A stretch of 64,000 nt of DNA from Buttiauxella ferragutiae (GTDB lineage Bacteria > Pseudomonadota > Gammaproteobacteria > Enterobacterales > Enterobacteriaceae). This document shows positions 1 through 7,493 of the stretch, one piece after another. The stretch lies in NCBI RefSeq assembly GCF_001654915.1, contig NZ_LXEQ01000003.1. The stretch is one strand, 5' to 3'. Position numbers and translations under genes: made by a program. How positions within the stretch are numbered: position 1 is the stretch's first letter; each line of letters starts with the position of its first letter. The notes beneath the pieces were generated by a model. It saw only the letters and a list, made by a program, of their open reading frames with translations, ran no database searches and was not told the origin of the DNA.

Positions 1-379
1 AATGAATATTTGTTGTCACTGCGCGAAATCGCAAATCGTGCTGATTACCGATGCCATGAGTGCCGCCGGAATGCCAGATGGCGACTATTCGATTTGTGGC
101 CATCCGGTGACCATGCAAAATGGAATTGTGAGAACGGGAAGCGGCGGGCTTGCCGGAAGCACGCTCTCGCTTGATGCGGCGGTGCGCAATCTGGTCAACA
201 GCGCTGGCGTTGCCGCTGAGGATGCCATCCATATGGCTTCGCTGCATCCTGCAAAAATGCTCGGTCTGGAGAACTCACTTGGCTCTCTGGCGGTGGGAAA
301 ACGCGCCAATCTGAATGCGCTTAACCCGCAGCTTTTACTGCAAAACATCTGGATTAACGGCCAGGCTGTCCTCCTGTAG
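1..379 (+). CDS. agaA: N-acetylgalactosamine-6-phosphate deacetylase, C-terminal part
   Basis: Only the last 125 or so residues are present; the gene begins before the window. The enzyme removes the acetyl group from N-acetylgalactosamine-6-phosphate in the cytosol, giving galactosamine-6-phosphate for AgaS. The visible part has the family core ITDAMSAAGMPDG (the Asp is the usual catalytic/metal residue), then GGLAGSTLSLDAAVRN and HPAKMLGL. The Cys-rich stretch CCHCAK just before the ITDAM motif matches, from memory, the E. coli AgaA sequence (CCCCAK), so the frame is intact at the window edge and the first ATG at position 2 is an internal Met. It leads into agaS after 303 bp, as in E. coli. 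Confidence 0.9.
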   Translation, partial: MNICCHCAKSQIVLITDAMSAAGMPDGDYSICGHPVTMQNGIVRTGSGGLAGSTLSLDAAVRNLVNSAGVAAEDAIHMASLHPAKMLGLENSLGSLAVGKRANLNALNPQLLLQNIWINGQAVLL

Positions 380-526
380 TTCTTTCATTGTGCTCCGTTT
401 TGGTCTGCTACCCACCCCGCAGCAGACCTTTCTTTTCCTTTCGATCAAATCCACTCTGACGATTAGTTTTTTATATATAACTATTTAAATCAATAAATTA
501 ATTAAAAATGATCGATTTAGAGATCA

Positions 527-552
527 CATTTTTCGTTTTATTGTTTTTCTTG
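527..552 (+). promoter_or_regulatory. Putative AgaR operator 1
   Basis: The run TTTCGTTTTATTGTTTTTCT fits the AgaR operator pattern I recall for E. coli (TTTCRTTTYRTTTYNYTT) with about one mismatch in the core. The repressor gene itself lies outside the window. Confidence 0.45.
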
Positions 553-560
553 CGTTGATC

Positions 561-578
561 TTTCACTTTCTTTCCTAT
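561..578 (+). promoter_or_regulatory. Putative weak AgaR operator 2
   Basis: TTTCACTTTCTTTCCTAT is a poorer match to the same T/C-rich operator pattern, about 30 bp from operator 1. The spacing of roughly three helical turns would place the two on one DNA face. Confidence 0.25.
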
Positions 579-605
579 AAATTTTATTTAAGCATGAAGT
601 TGAGT

Positions 606-628
606 AAATGAAACAAAACGAAAGATTG
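606..628 (-). promoter_or_regulatory. Putative AgaR operator 3
   Basis: Read on the minus strand this is CTTTCGTTTTGTTTCATTT, which matches the recalled AgaR consensus at every defined core position. It ends about 55 bp before the agaS start, a natural place for repression of the agaS promoter. Confidence 0.5.
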
Positions 629-682
629 TCCTGTACTGCTTTGTGCTACTTCCGATGATCTTGCACTGCTAAGGACTGAGTT

Positions 683-1837
683 ATGAGCGAAACCCAATCT
701 GCCTGTCTTTCCGGCACATCAACCTGGACTGAAAAAGAGATCCGCCAACAACCGGCAAGCTGGATCCAGTCACTAAAAAATATTGGCCATCAACGTAGCA
801 ACATCGACGCGTTCCTGGCGCCTTTGTTACAAAACACCTCATTAAAAATCATCCTGACGGGTGCAGGAACCTCCGCGTTTATTGGCGACATTATTACGCC
901 ATGGCTTTCGCACCACACCGGGAAAAACTTTGTTGCCGTGCCGACCACCGACCTCGTGACCAATCCGGTGGACTATTTAACCGAGCAAGAGCCGACGCTA
1001 CTGGTTTCGTTTGCACGCTCAGGCAACAGCCCAGAAAGCGTGGCGGCGGTCGATTTAGTCAACCAGGTCGTGAAGGATTGTTACCATCTGGTCATCACCT
1101 GTAACGAAGCCGGCAGCCTGTATCAAAACGCGGCGACCAGTGGCAATTCGCTGGCATTGTTGATGCCACCAGAAACCCACGACCGCGGTTTCGCGATGAC
1201 CAGCAGCATTACCACCATGATGGCGAGTTGCCTTGCGGTGTTTGCGCCCGATGTCATCAACAGCGCCACTTTCCAGGATGTTGCCGAACGCTGCGAGCAA
1301 ATTATTGCCTCGCAATGCGACCTTAGCGAAAGCGTATTTGGCGACCTCCCTTTCAAACGCATCGTGTACCTCGGCAGTGGGGGTTTACAAGGTGTGGCAC
1401 GTGAATCCGCGCTGAAAGTTCTGGAGCTAACGGCAGGAAAATTAGCCGCGTTTTATGACTCCCCAACGGGTTTCCGCCACGGTCCAAAATCGCTGGTCAA
1501 TAACGAAACGTTAGTCGTGGTCTTTGTCTCAAGCCACCCGTACACACGCCAGTACGATCTCGATTTACTGGCTGAACTGCGTCGTGATCAACAGGCGCTA
1601 CGCGTTGTGGCTATCTGCGCTTCACCGTGTCCAGAAGTCGAAGCCGGGCCGCACATCTGGCTGCCCCCTTCCCGCGATTTTATCGATGTCGAGCAGGCTT
1701 TCTGCTTCCTGATGTATGCCCAGATTTTCGCACTGACCGAATCAATCAAAGCAGGCATTACCCCTGACACGCCATCTGCCACCGGCACGGTTAACCGTGT
1801 TGTGAAAGGTGTGATTATTCATCCGTGGAAAGGCTGA
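683..1837 (+). CDS. agaS: Galactosamine-6-phosphate deaminase/isomerase AgaS
   Basis: A 384-residue cytosolic protein with two SIS (sugar isomerase) domains, at about residues 45-200 and 215-365. The first carries LTGAGTSAF near residue 58 and SGNSPES near 113, which bind the phosphosugar. In E. coli genetic work has assigned the deaminase step of the galactosamine pathway to AgaS rather than AgaI, giving tagatose-6-phosphate and ammonia. Length matches E. coli AgaS. The ATG follows AAGGACTGAGTT. kbaY starts 12 bp after the stop, so the two are co-transcribed. Confidence 0.93.
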   Translation: MSETQSACLSGTSTWTEKEIRQQPASWIQSLKNIGHQRSNIDAFLAPLLQNTSLKIILTGAGTSAFIGDIITPWLSHHTGKNFVAVPTTDLVTNPVDYLTEQEPTLLVSFARSGNSPESVAAVDLVNQVVKDCYHLVITCNEAGSLYQNAATSGNSLALLMPPETHDRGFAMTSSITTMMASCLAVFAPDVINSATFQDVAERCEQIIASQCDLSESVFGDLPFKRIVYLGSGGLQGVARESALKVLELTAGKLAAFYDSPTGFRHGPKSLVNNETLVVVFVSSHPYTRQYDLDLLAELRRDQQALRVVAICASPCPEVEAGPHIWLPPSRDFIDVEQAFCFLMYAQIFALTESIKAGITPDTPSATGTVNRVVKGVIIHPWKG

Positions 1838-1849
1838 GAGGATTACAAC

Positions 1850-2728
1850 ATGAGTATTATTTCCACTAAATATCTTCTGCAAGATGCGCAGGCCCGAGGC
1901 TACGCCGTACCTGCGTTTAATATTCATAACGCCGAAACTATCCAGGCGATTCTGGAAGTCTGCAAAGAGATGCAGTCTCCGGTCATTCTTGCGGGCACGC
2001 CAGGCACCTTTAAACATATTGCGTTTGAAGAGATCTACGCGCTGTGCAAAGCCTACTCCGAAAGCTACGACATGCCGCTGGCGCTGCATCTGGATCACCA
2101 TGAATCGCTGGCCGATATCAGCCGCAAGGTGAATGCTGGCGTGCGCAGCGCCATGATTGACGGCAGTCACTTCCCCCTGGCAGAAAACGTACGGCTGGTG
2201 AAGTCAGTGGTCGATTTTTGCCACCGTAGCGATTGCAGCGTCGAAGCCGAATTAGGTCGCCTTGGTGGGGTGGAAGACGATATGGATGTGGATGAAGAAA
2301 GCGCTTTCCTCACCGATCCACAAGAAGCACGCCGCTTTGTTGAGCTCACCGGGATCGACAGCCTGGCGGTTGCCATTGGCACTGCCCATGGCCTTTATAC
2401 CAAACGCCCAAAAATCGATTTCCAGCGCCTGGCTGAAATTCGCGAAGTTGTGGATATTCCGTTAGTTCTGCACGGTGCGAGTGATGTGCCAGATGAATAC
2501 GTCAGACGCGCCATTGAACTTGGCGTGTGCAAAGTGAACGTGGCAACCGAATTAAAAATCGCCTTTGCTGCAGCGGTTAAAAAATGGTTTGCAGAAAATC
2601 CGGAAGGCAATGATCCCCGCTATTACATGCGTGTCGGAATGGACGCCATGAAAGAAGTTGTACGCAGTAAAGTCACTGTTTGCGGTTCTGCCAATAAAAT
2701 CACCGCAGACAATGAAGTCACCTCCTAA
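1850..2728 (+). CDS. kbaY: Tagatose-1,6-bisphosphate aldolase subunit KbaY
   Basis: Class II (zinc) aldolase of 292 residues that cleaves tagatose-1,6-bisphosphate to dihydroxyacetone phosphate and glyceraldehyde-3-phosphate, the last step of the pathway. The family residues are visible: Asp82 and His83 in HLDHHE, His180 in GTAHGLY and His208 in VLHGASD, with the phosphate-binding KVNVATELK further on. In E. coli KbaY needs the partner KbaZ for full activity; kbaZ would lie upstream of this window. The C-terminus is a few residues longer than E. coli KbaY. A 19-bp perfect hairpin follows the stop. Confidence 0.93.
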   Translation: MSIISTKYLLQDAQARGYAVPAFNIHNAETIQAILEVCKEMQSPVILAGTPGTFKHIAFEEIYALCKAYSESYDMPLALHLDHHESLADISRKVNAGVRSAMIDGSHFPLAENVRLVKSVVDFCHRSDCSVEAELGRLGGVEDDMDVDEESAFLTDPQEARRFVELTGIDSLAVAIGTAHGLYTKRPKIDFQRLAEIREVVDIPLVLHGASDVPDEYVRRAIELGVCKVNVATELKIAFAAAVKKWFAENPEGNDPRYYMRVGMDAMKEVVRSKVTVCGSANKITADNEVTS

Positions 2729-2744
2729 AAACCGGCCTATCTGG

Positions 2745-2784
2745 AAATACAACGCATTACTTTGGAAAGTAATGCGTTGTATTT
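2745..2784. repeat. Perfect 19-bp inverted repeat between kbaY and agaB
   Basis: The arm AATACAACGCATTACTTT and its exact reverse complement are separated by only GG, and one more A-T pair extends the stem. No run of T follows, so it is not a standard terminator. Lying between the catabolic genes and the transporter genes, it is more likely an mRNA-stabilising or processing hairpin that sets different levels of kbaY and agaBCD, or a protein-binding site. That role is inferred. Confidence 0.85.
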
Positions 2785-2824
2785 AACATTGTGTGATTCA
2801 TTATTTATTAAAGGAAGTAATAAA

Positions 2825-3301
2825 ATGAGTGCTCCTAATATCTTATTAACACGGATTGATAATCGACTGGTTCACGGTCAGGTCGGTGTCACCTGGACAT
2901 CCACAATTGGCGCAAACCTTCTTATCGTTGTTGATGATGAAACCGCAAACGATGATATTCAGCAGAAACTAATGGGAATGACCGCGGAAACCTACGGATT
3001 TGGAATCCGCTTCTTTACCATTGATAAGACAGTAAATATTATTTCTAAAGCCGCACCTCATCAAAAAATATTTCTGATCTGCCGAACCCCCTCCACCGTT
3101 CGAAAGTTGATTGAAGGTGGTGTTGCACTCAAAGATGTCAATGTTGGAAACATGCACTTTTCTGAGGGTAAGAAACAGATCAGCAGCAAAGTTTACATTG
3201 ATGACCAAGACCTAGCAGACCTCCAGTTTATTCAGAAAAATAACGTTAATGTTTTTATTCAGGATGTTCCAAGCGATCAGAAAGAAAATATCCCAGGATA
3301 A
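2825..3301 (+). CDS. agaB: PTS galactosamine EIIB component AgaB
   Basis: A 158-residue cytosolic EIIB of the mannose PTS family. It passes phosphate from an EIIA protein to the sugar entering through AgaC/AgaD. The phosphorylatable histidine is His17 in RIDNRLVHGQVG. The start chosen is the ATG at 2825, preceded by AAAGGAAG; a longer in-frame extension to 2762 would run through the hairpin and has no ribosome site. No EIIA gene lies in this segment, so it must depend on one elsewhere, in E. coli agaF, upstream in the same locus. Confidence 0.93.
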   Translation: MSAPNILLTRIDNRLVHGQVGVTWTSTIGANLLIVVDDETANDDIQQKLMGMTAETYGFGIRFFTIDKTVNIISKAAPHQKIFLICRTPSTVRKLIEGGVALKDVNVGNMHFSEGKKQISSKVYIDDQDLADLQFIQKNNVNVFIQDVPSDQKENIPG

Positions 3302-3357
3302 CAAACGAGTTCAACCATTGTTATTTACGGGGTTATTTATCTGACGAGGAATTTTAA

Positions 3358-4161
3358 ATGCATGAAATCACATTAATACAAGGTTTATCACTTGCAGCCT
3401 TGGTTTTTTTCTTAGGGATAGATTTCTGGCTGGAAGCACTTTTTTTATTTCGGCCGATCATCGTCTGCACTTTGACGGGCGCGATTCTTGGTGATACCCA
3501 AATCGGCCTAATTACTGGCGGTTTAACTGAACTGGCATTTGCGGGCCTCACGCCTGCAGGCGGCGTGCAACCTCCGAACCCCATTATGGCGGGGTTAATG
3601 ACGACAGTAATTGCATTTTCTACCGGTGTTGACGCCAAAACTGCAATCGGCCTGGGCCTACCATTCAGCCTACTGATGCAGTATGTCATTCTATTTTTCT
3701 ATTCCGCATTCTCACTTTTTATGTCGAAAGCGGATAAACATGCCAGAGACGGCAATACTGCTGCATTCTCACGTCTAAACTGGACGACAACATTGATTGT
3801 CGCAAGCTCTTACGCCGTGATTGCTTTTTTATGTACCTATCTTGCCCAAGGCGCGATGCAATCGCTGGTTAAGTCAATGCCCGTCTGGTTGACCCACGGT
3901 TTCGAAGTCGCTGGCGGAATACTACCAGCTGTCGGTTTTGGTCTCCTGTTGCGCGTGATGTTTAAAGCCAAATACATCCCTTACCTGATCGCCGGTTTCC
4001 TGTTTGTTTGCTACATCCAGGTAAGCAATTTGCTCCCTGTTGCGGTACTGGGTGCAGGCTTTGCCATCTATGAATTCTTTAGCGCCAAAGCCAAAAAACA
4101 ATCTGAATCACAACAAGAAATGAAAACTTCTGAAGAAGAGGATTACAGCAATGGAATCTGA
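3358..4161 (+). CDS. agaC: PTS galactosamine EIIC component AgaC
   Basis: A 267-residue multi-pass membrane protein of the mannose-family EIIC type, forming part of the sugar channel. It shows GLTELAFAGLTPAGGVQPPNP near residues 58-78, the family signature, and about seven or eight hydrophobic segments. The C-terminal tail is charged. GACGAGGA precedes the ATG. The last 11 bases overlap agaD in another frame, which suggests translational coupling of the two membrane subunits. Confidence 0.92.
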   Translation: MHEITLIQGLSLAALVFFLGIDFWLEALFLFRPIIVCTLTGAILGDTQIGLITGGLTELAFAGLTPAGGVQPPNPIMAGLMTTVIAFSTGVDAKTAIGLGLPFSLLMQYVILFFYSAFSLFMSKADKHARDGNTAAFSRLNWTTTLIVASSYAVIAFLCTYLAQGAMQSLVKSMPVWLTHGFEVAGGILPAVGFGLLLRVMFKAKYIPYLIAGFLFVCYIQVSNLLPVAVLGAGFAIYEFFSAKAKKQSESQQEMKTSEEEDYSNGI

Positions 4162-4942
4162 AATTACTAAAAAAGACATCACCCGCTTAGGTTTTCGCTC
4201 TTCTTTGCTACAAGCGAGTTTCAACTACGAAAGAATGCAGGCTGGCGGTTTTACCTGGGCCATGCTTCCGTTGTTGAAAAAAATCTATCGGGATGACAAA
4301 GAAGGCCTCAGTGCCGCCATGAAGGACAACCTGGAATTTATCAACACCCACCCAAACTTCGTTGGCTTTTTGATGGGGTTACTCATTTCGATGGAGGAAA
4401 AGGGGGAAAACCGTAGCACCATTAAAGGATTGAAGGTTGCACTTTTTGGCCCTATTGCCGGGATTGGTGACGCCGTTTTCTGGTTTACCTTACTCCCTAT
4501 TATGGCTGGGATTTGCTCTTCTTTCGCCAGCCAGGGCAACATTCTTGGCCCGATTCTATTTTTCATTGTCTATCTGGCTATCTTTTTCCTGCGTGTCGGC
4601 TGGACGCACATCGGCTATTCGGTGGGGGTAAAAGCCATTGATAAAGTGCGAGAAAACTCGCAGATGATAGCCAACTCCGCCACCATTTTGGGGATTACTG
4701 TTATCGGCGGGTTAATTGCCTCTTATGTGCATATTAACGTAGTGACCGCTTTCGCTATCGATGCCACTCATAGCGTCCATTTGCAGCAGGATTTCTTCGA
4801 CAAAATATTCCCCAATATTTTGCCAATGGGCTATACCCTGCTGATGTACTACTTTCTGCGCGTGAAAAGAGCGCACCCAGTGTTACTGATTGGAGTGACA
4901 TTTATTCTTTCTATTGCGGCTTCGGCTGCGGGAATTTTGTAA
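4151..4942 (+). CDS. agaD: PTS galactosamine EIID component AgaD
   Basis: A 263-residue EIID subunit specific to mannose-family PTS systems; with AgaC it forms the membrane part of the galactosamine transporter. The family motif FNYERMQAGGFTWAMLP is near residues 24-40, followed by GPIAGIGDAVFW near 98 and several hydrophobic helices at the C-terminal half. It overlaps agaC by 11 bp, and GAAGAAGAGGA lies in the end of agaC as its ribosome site. Confidence 0.93.
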   Translation: MESEITKKDITRLGFRSSLLQASFNYERMQAGGFTWAMLPLLKKIYRDDKEGLSAAMKDNLEFINTHPNFVGFLMGLLISMEEKGENRSTIKGLKVALFGPIAGIGDAVFWFTLLPIMAGICSSFASQGNILGPILFFIVYLAIFFLRVGWTHIGYSVGVKAIDKVRENSQMIANSATILGITVIGGLIASYVHINVVTAFAIDATHSVHLQQDFFDKIFPNILPMGYTLLMYYFLRVKRAHPVLLIGVTFILSIAASAAGIL

Positions 4943-4999
4943 CCCCACAGAGCGTGCGACGCACGCTCGTAATGGCACTAATGACAGAGGGAGCATCAA

Positions 5000-5734
5000 A
5001 TGGACGCAATGGCTTTCCATCGTTGCGCTGATTATCAAGCGCTCAGCGAAAAGGCAAGCGAGTGCCTAATCAGAGCGATAACACAGAATCCGCAGGCGAC
5101 AATTTGCGTCGCGACCGGTGGTACACCGCTGCTCACTTATTCAATGTTTGTCAGTAAAGTGAAGCAACGCAATATTGATATCAGCCAGATTACGTTTGTT
5201 AAGTTGGATGAATGGCTCAATATCCCGCTCAATGCCGATGGCACTTGCGAGACATTCTTACAAACCCATATCATCCAGCCGCTAAATATCGCCCCCGAAC
5301 GGTTCATATCGTTTCGTTCACAGAATGTCGATGATAAGGAGTGTCAGCGCGTTATCGAATTGATTACCCAGAATGGTGGGATTGATTTGTGTGTACTGGG
5401 GCTGGGTAAAAATGGCCATTTGGGGCTCAATGAGCCAGGTGATTCATTAGAACCGGCTTGCCATATTACCGTGCTCGATGAACATACCCGCCAACATGCA
5501 ATGATTAAAGATTCAGAGCAGCCAGTTGAGTGTGGAATAACATTAGGATTACGAGAGATAATGGCGGCTCGCGAAATCTTATTTCTGGTCGCAGGCGAAA
5601 GGAAACAGTCTGCATTTTCAAAATTGCAGGAAAAAAAGGTGAGTTGTCAGACTCCATCTTCCTTCTTATGGATGCATCAAAACGTTCATTGCCTGTACGA
5701 CAGTACACGCTTCACACCAAACCTTGAAAATTAA
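5000..5734 (+). CDS. agaI: NagB-like sugar-phosphate isomerase AgaI
   Basis: A 244-residue protein of the glucosamine-6-phosphate deaminase (NagB/6-phosphogluconolactonase) fold. Asp70-Glu71 in KLDEW and His140/Glu145 in GKNGHLGLNEP align with NagB Asp72, His143 and Glu148. The position equal to NagB Asp141 is Asn138. Experiments in E. coli have reported that agaI is dispensable for galactosamine growth and that AgaS does the deamination, so the true reaction is uncertain. It is the last gene of the operon, 57 bp after agaD, with AGAGGGAG before the ATG. Confidence 0.85.
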   Translation: MDAMAFHRCADYQALSEKASECLIRAITQNPQATICVATGGTPLLTYSMFVSKVKQRNIDISQITFVKLDEWLNIPLNADGTCETFLQTHIIQPLNIAPERFISFRSQNVDDKECQRVIELITQNGGIDLCVLGLGKNGHLGLNEPGDSLEPACHITVLDEHTRQHAMIKDSEQPVECGITLGLREIMAAREILFLVAGERKQSAFSKLQEKKVSCQTPSSFLWMHQNVHCLYDSTRFTPNLEN

Positions 5735-5777
5735 GGATCAACCCTGCCCAAGCAGATTGAAGATTTAAGCAAACCTC

Positions 5778-5817
5778 TTCTCAAGTCGGATAATCGTCGT
5801 ATTACCCGACTTGGGAA
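5778..5817. terminator. Possible bidirectional terminator between agaI and the orphan gene
   Basis: Arms of about 12 bp around CAAGTCGG ... CCGACTTG enclose a 16-base loop in the gap between two converging genes. A strong T run is missing on either side, so this is a tentative call. Confidence 0.4.
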
Positions 5818-5819
5818 AT

Positions 5820-6422
5820 TCATTCAGCCGCTCGTTCAGCCACCAGCACGATACCCCGGCGGGATTCATCGGGCGCAAGACTCCAGATTTCTGACTCGGG
5901 AATACTTTCACAGTCGTAACGAGTGCGTTCACCGTCATAAGGGTAAAAACGCCCGCTTTCCGTATCAAGGATAAATACATCAATTTTTTTAGACACCCTG
6001 GCGATGCGTTTCCAGATATTCTGACCGCCAATATATTGATCATGATCGCTCATCAGGATCAGTCCCTTTTCAACGATCAAATGCTCATAAAGCGTTGTCG
6101 CTACTCGGGTATCTTGCACAGATCTATCAACCACAACACCCTCAACCTGCAAAACTGCTTTAGATTCCCAATAGCGCTTAACCGCCAGAATAGATTCATT
6201 CTGGTTCGTGCTTTTACGCGGAATCAAATCCAGTTTAGCGGCGACAAGATGGCGCAATTCACCATTTTCTTCCTGTGAGGGTTCTGCATAAACAATTGCC
6301 GCAGCCGTTTTATCTTTTCGCAGCACAATCAATGCAGGCACACCAAGAATATCGGTAGTGCCGGACACATCAAATGCTCGCTCAAGAGCGGAAGGGCTAT
6401 AGCTGATAGGGTAAAGAATCAT
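5820..6422 (-). CDS. Orphan GNAT-like protein of unknown function
   Basis: About 200 residues. I do not recognise a named family member. The C-terminal half has the pattern LMSDHDQYIGGQNIWKRI, resembling the SDxxQxxGGxxIW signature seen in many phage and accessory GNAT-type acetyltransferase-like proteins; that is a memory-based resemblance. The start chosen is the ATG at 6422 because AGGGAG stands 8 bases upstream; an ATG ten codons earlier has no ribosome site. It is a lone gene facing agaI and sharing no operon, in a place where E. coli carries unrelated fimbrial genes (yraH-K). It is probably acquired. Confidence 0.6.
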   Translation of the reverse strand: MILYPISYSPSALERAFDVSGTTDILGVPALIVLRKDKTAAAIVYAEPSQEENGELRHLVAAKLDLIPRKSTNQNESILAVKRYWESKAVLQVEGVVVDRSVQDTRVATTLYEHLIVEKGLILMSDHDQYIGGQNIWKRIARVSKKIDVFILDTESGRFYPYDGERTRYDCESIPESEIWSLAPDESRRGIVLVAERAAE

Positions 6423-6564
6423 GTTTGAATCTCCCTGATACAACACCGGCATAATTTGCTCATCCTGAACAGACTAAAGTATGAGCAAACTACCATCGCT
6501 TATTAAAACCATACTAACAATAGTGATACCTGTAACAAGAAAGTGCGAGGCTTCTCGAAAAACG

Positions 6565-7431
6565 TTACTTCTCGCTGTTTTCTAACGCATATTTATACAG
6601 CGCATTTTTCTTCACGCCGTGAATTTCAGCCGCCAGAGCCGCTGCTTTTTTCAGTGGCAGTTCGGTTTGCAACAGTGCCAACGTGCGCAGTGCATCGGCT
6701 GGCAGTGCGTCATCGGCTGGCGCTTTAAAGCCTTCGACGATCAGTACCATTTCACCTTTACGGCGGTTTTCGTCTTCTTTAACCCATGCCGCCAGCTCAC
6801 CAATCGGCGCGCCGTGAATCGATTCCCAGGTCTTGGTCAACTCACGCGCCAGCACCACATAGCGCGATTCACCGAGCACAGCGCAGATATCGTCTAAACT
6901 ATCGAGCAGGCGATGTGTAGACTCGTAGAAGATAAGCGTACGCGGTTCTTGCTCAATCGCTTTGAGTGCGTCGCGGCGGCCTTTAGATTTGGCAGGCAGA
7001 AAACCTTCATAGCAGAAGCGGTCGGAAGGTAAACCCGCCGCACTTAATGCAGCAATAGCGGCACATGGGCCTGGCAACGGAACCACGCGAATACCCGCTT
7101 CGCGACAAGTTCGTACCAAATGATAACCAGGGTCGTTAATTAATGGCGTTCCTGCATCAGAAACTAACGCAATGCTTTGCCCTTCTTTTAGCTTAGCCAG
7201 CAAAGTTTCTGATTTTTGTTGCTCGTTATGATCGTGCAATGCGAACAATCGCGCATTAATGGCGAAATGTTGCAGCAGTAAACCGGTATGGCGAGTATCT
7301 TCAGCGGCAATCAGGTCAACGCTTTGCAACACGGTTAACGCCCGCTGTGTGATATCGCCGAGGTTACCGATGGGTGTCGGAACGATGTAGAGCGTGCTGG
7401 CAGAAATAGCCGCCGATTCGAGTTGTTTCAT
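6565..7431 (-). CDS. rsmI: 16S rRNA 2'-O-ribose C1402 methyltransferase RsmI
   Basis: A 288-residue SAM-dependent enzyme that methylates the ribose of C1402 in the 16S rRNA decoding centre, acting with RsmH. It has the tetrapyrrole-methylase fold: LYIVPTPIGNLGDIT near residue 15, EDTRHTG near 44, SDAGTPLINDPG near 94 and PLPGPCAAIAALSAAGL near 118. Length matches the E. coli protein (formerly YraL). It diverges from lpoA across only 62 bp, as in E. coli. Confidence 0.96.
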   Translation of the reverse strand: MKQLESAAISASTLYIVPTPIGNLGDITQRALTVLQSVDLIAAEDTRHTGLLLQHFAINARLFALHDHNEQQKSETLLAKLKEGQSIALVSDAGTPLINDPGYHLVRTCREAGIRVVPLPGPCAAIAALSAAGLPSDRFCYEGFLPAKSKGRRDALKAIEQEPRTLIFYESTHRLLDSLDDICAVLGESRYVVLARELTKTWESIHGAPIGELAAWVKEDENRRKGEMVLIVEGFKAPADDALPADALRTLALLQTELPLKKAAALAAEIHGVKKNALYKYALENSEK

Positions 7432-7493
7432 TGTTTCATCCGTATTGCCGATTTAATATTGAACACTGAGATAAAAATTACACTGGATACAGA

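Larger units (their letters stand above)
380..682. other. agaA-agaS intergenic region with promoter and operators
   Basis: This 303-bp AT-rich gap holds no gene. E. coli has an internal promoter upstream of agaS controlled by the DeoR-type repressor AgaR, and three T/C-rich stretches here resemble AgaR operators (listed separately). The agaS start is preceded by AAGGA a suitable distance upstream. No clear factor-independent terminator follows agaA. Confidence 0.5.

Noticed and set aside
1..60. Possible frameshift at the start of agaA, since frame 1 reads LLSLREIAN
   Set aside because: The in-frame CCHCAK segment before ITDAM agrees with the Cys-rich stretch remembered from E. coli AgaA, so the frame is continuous.
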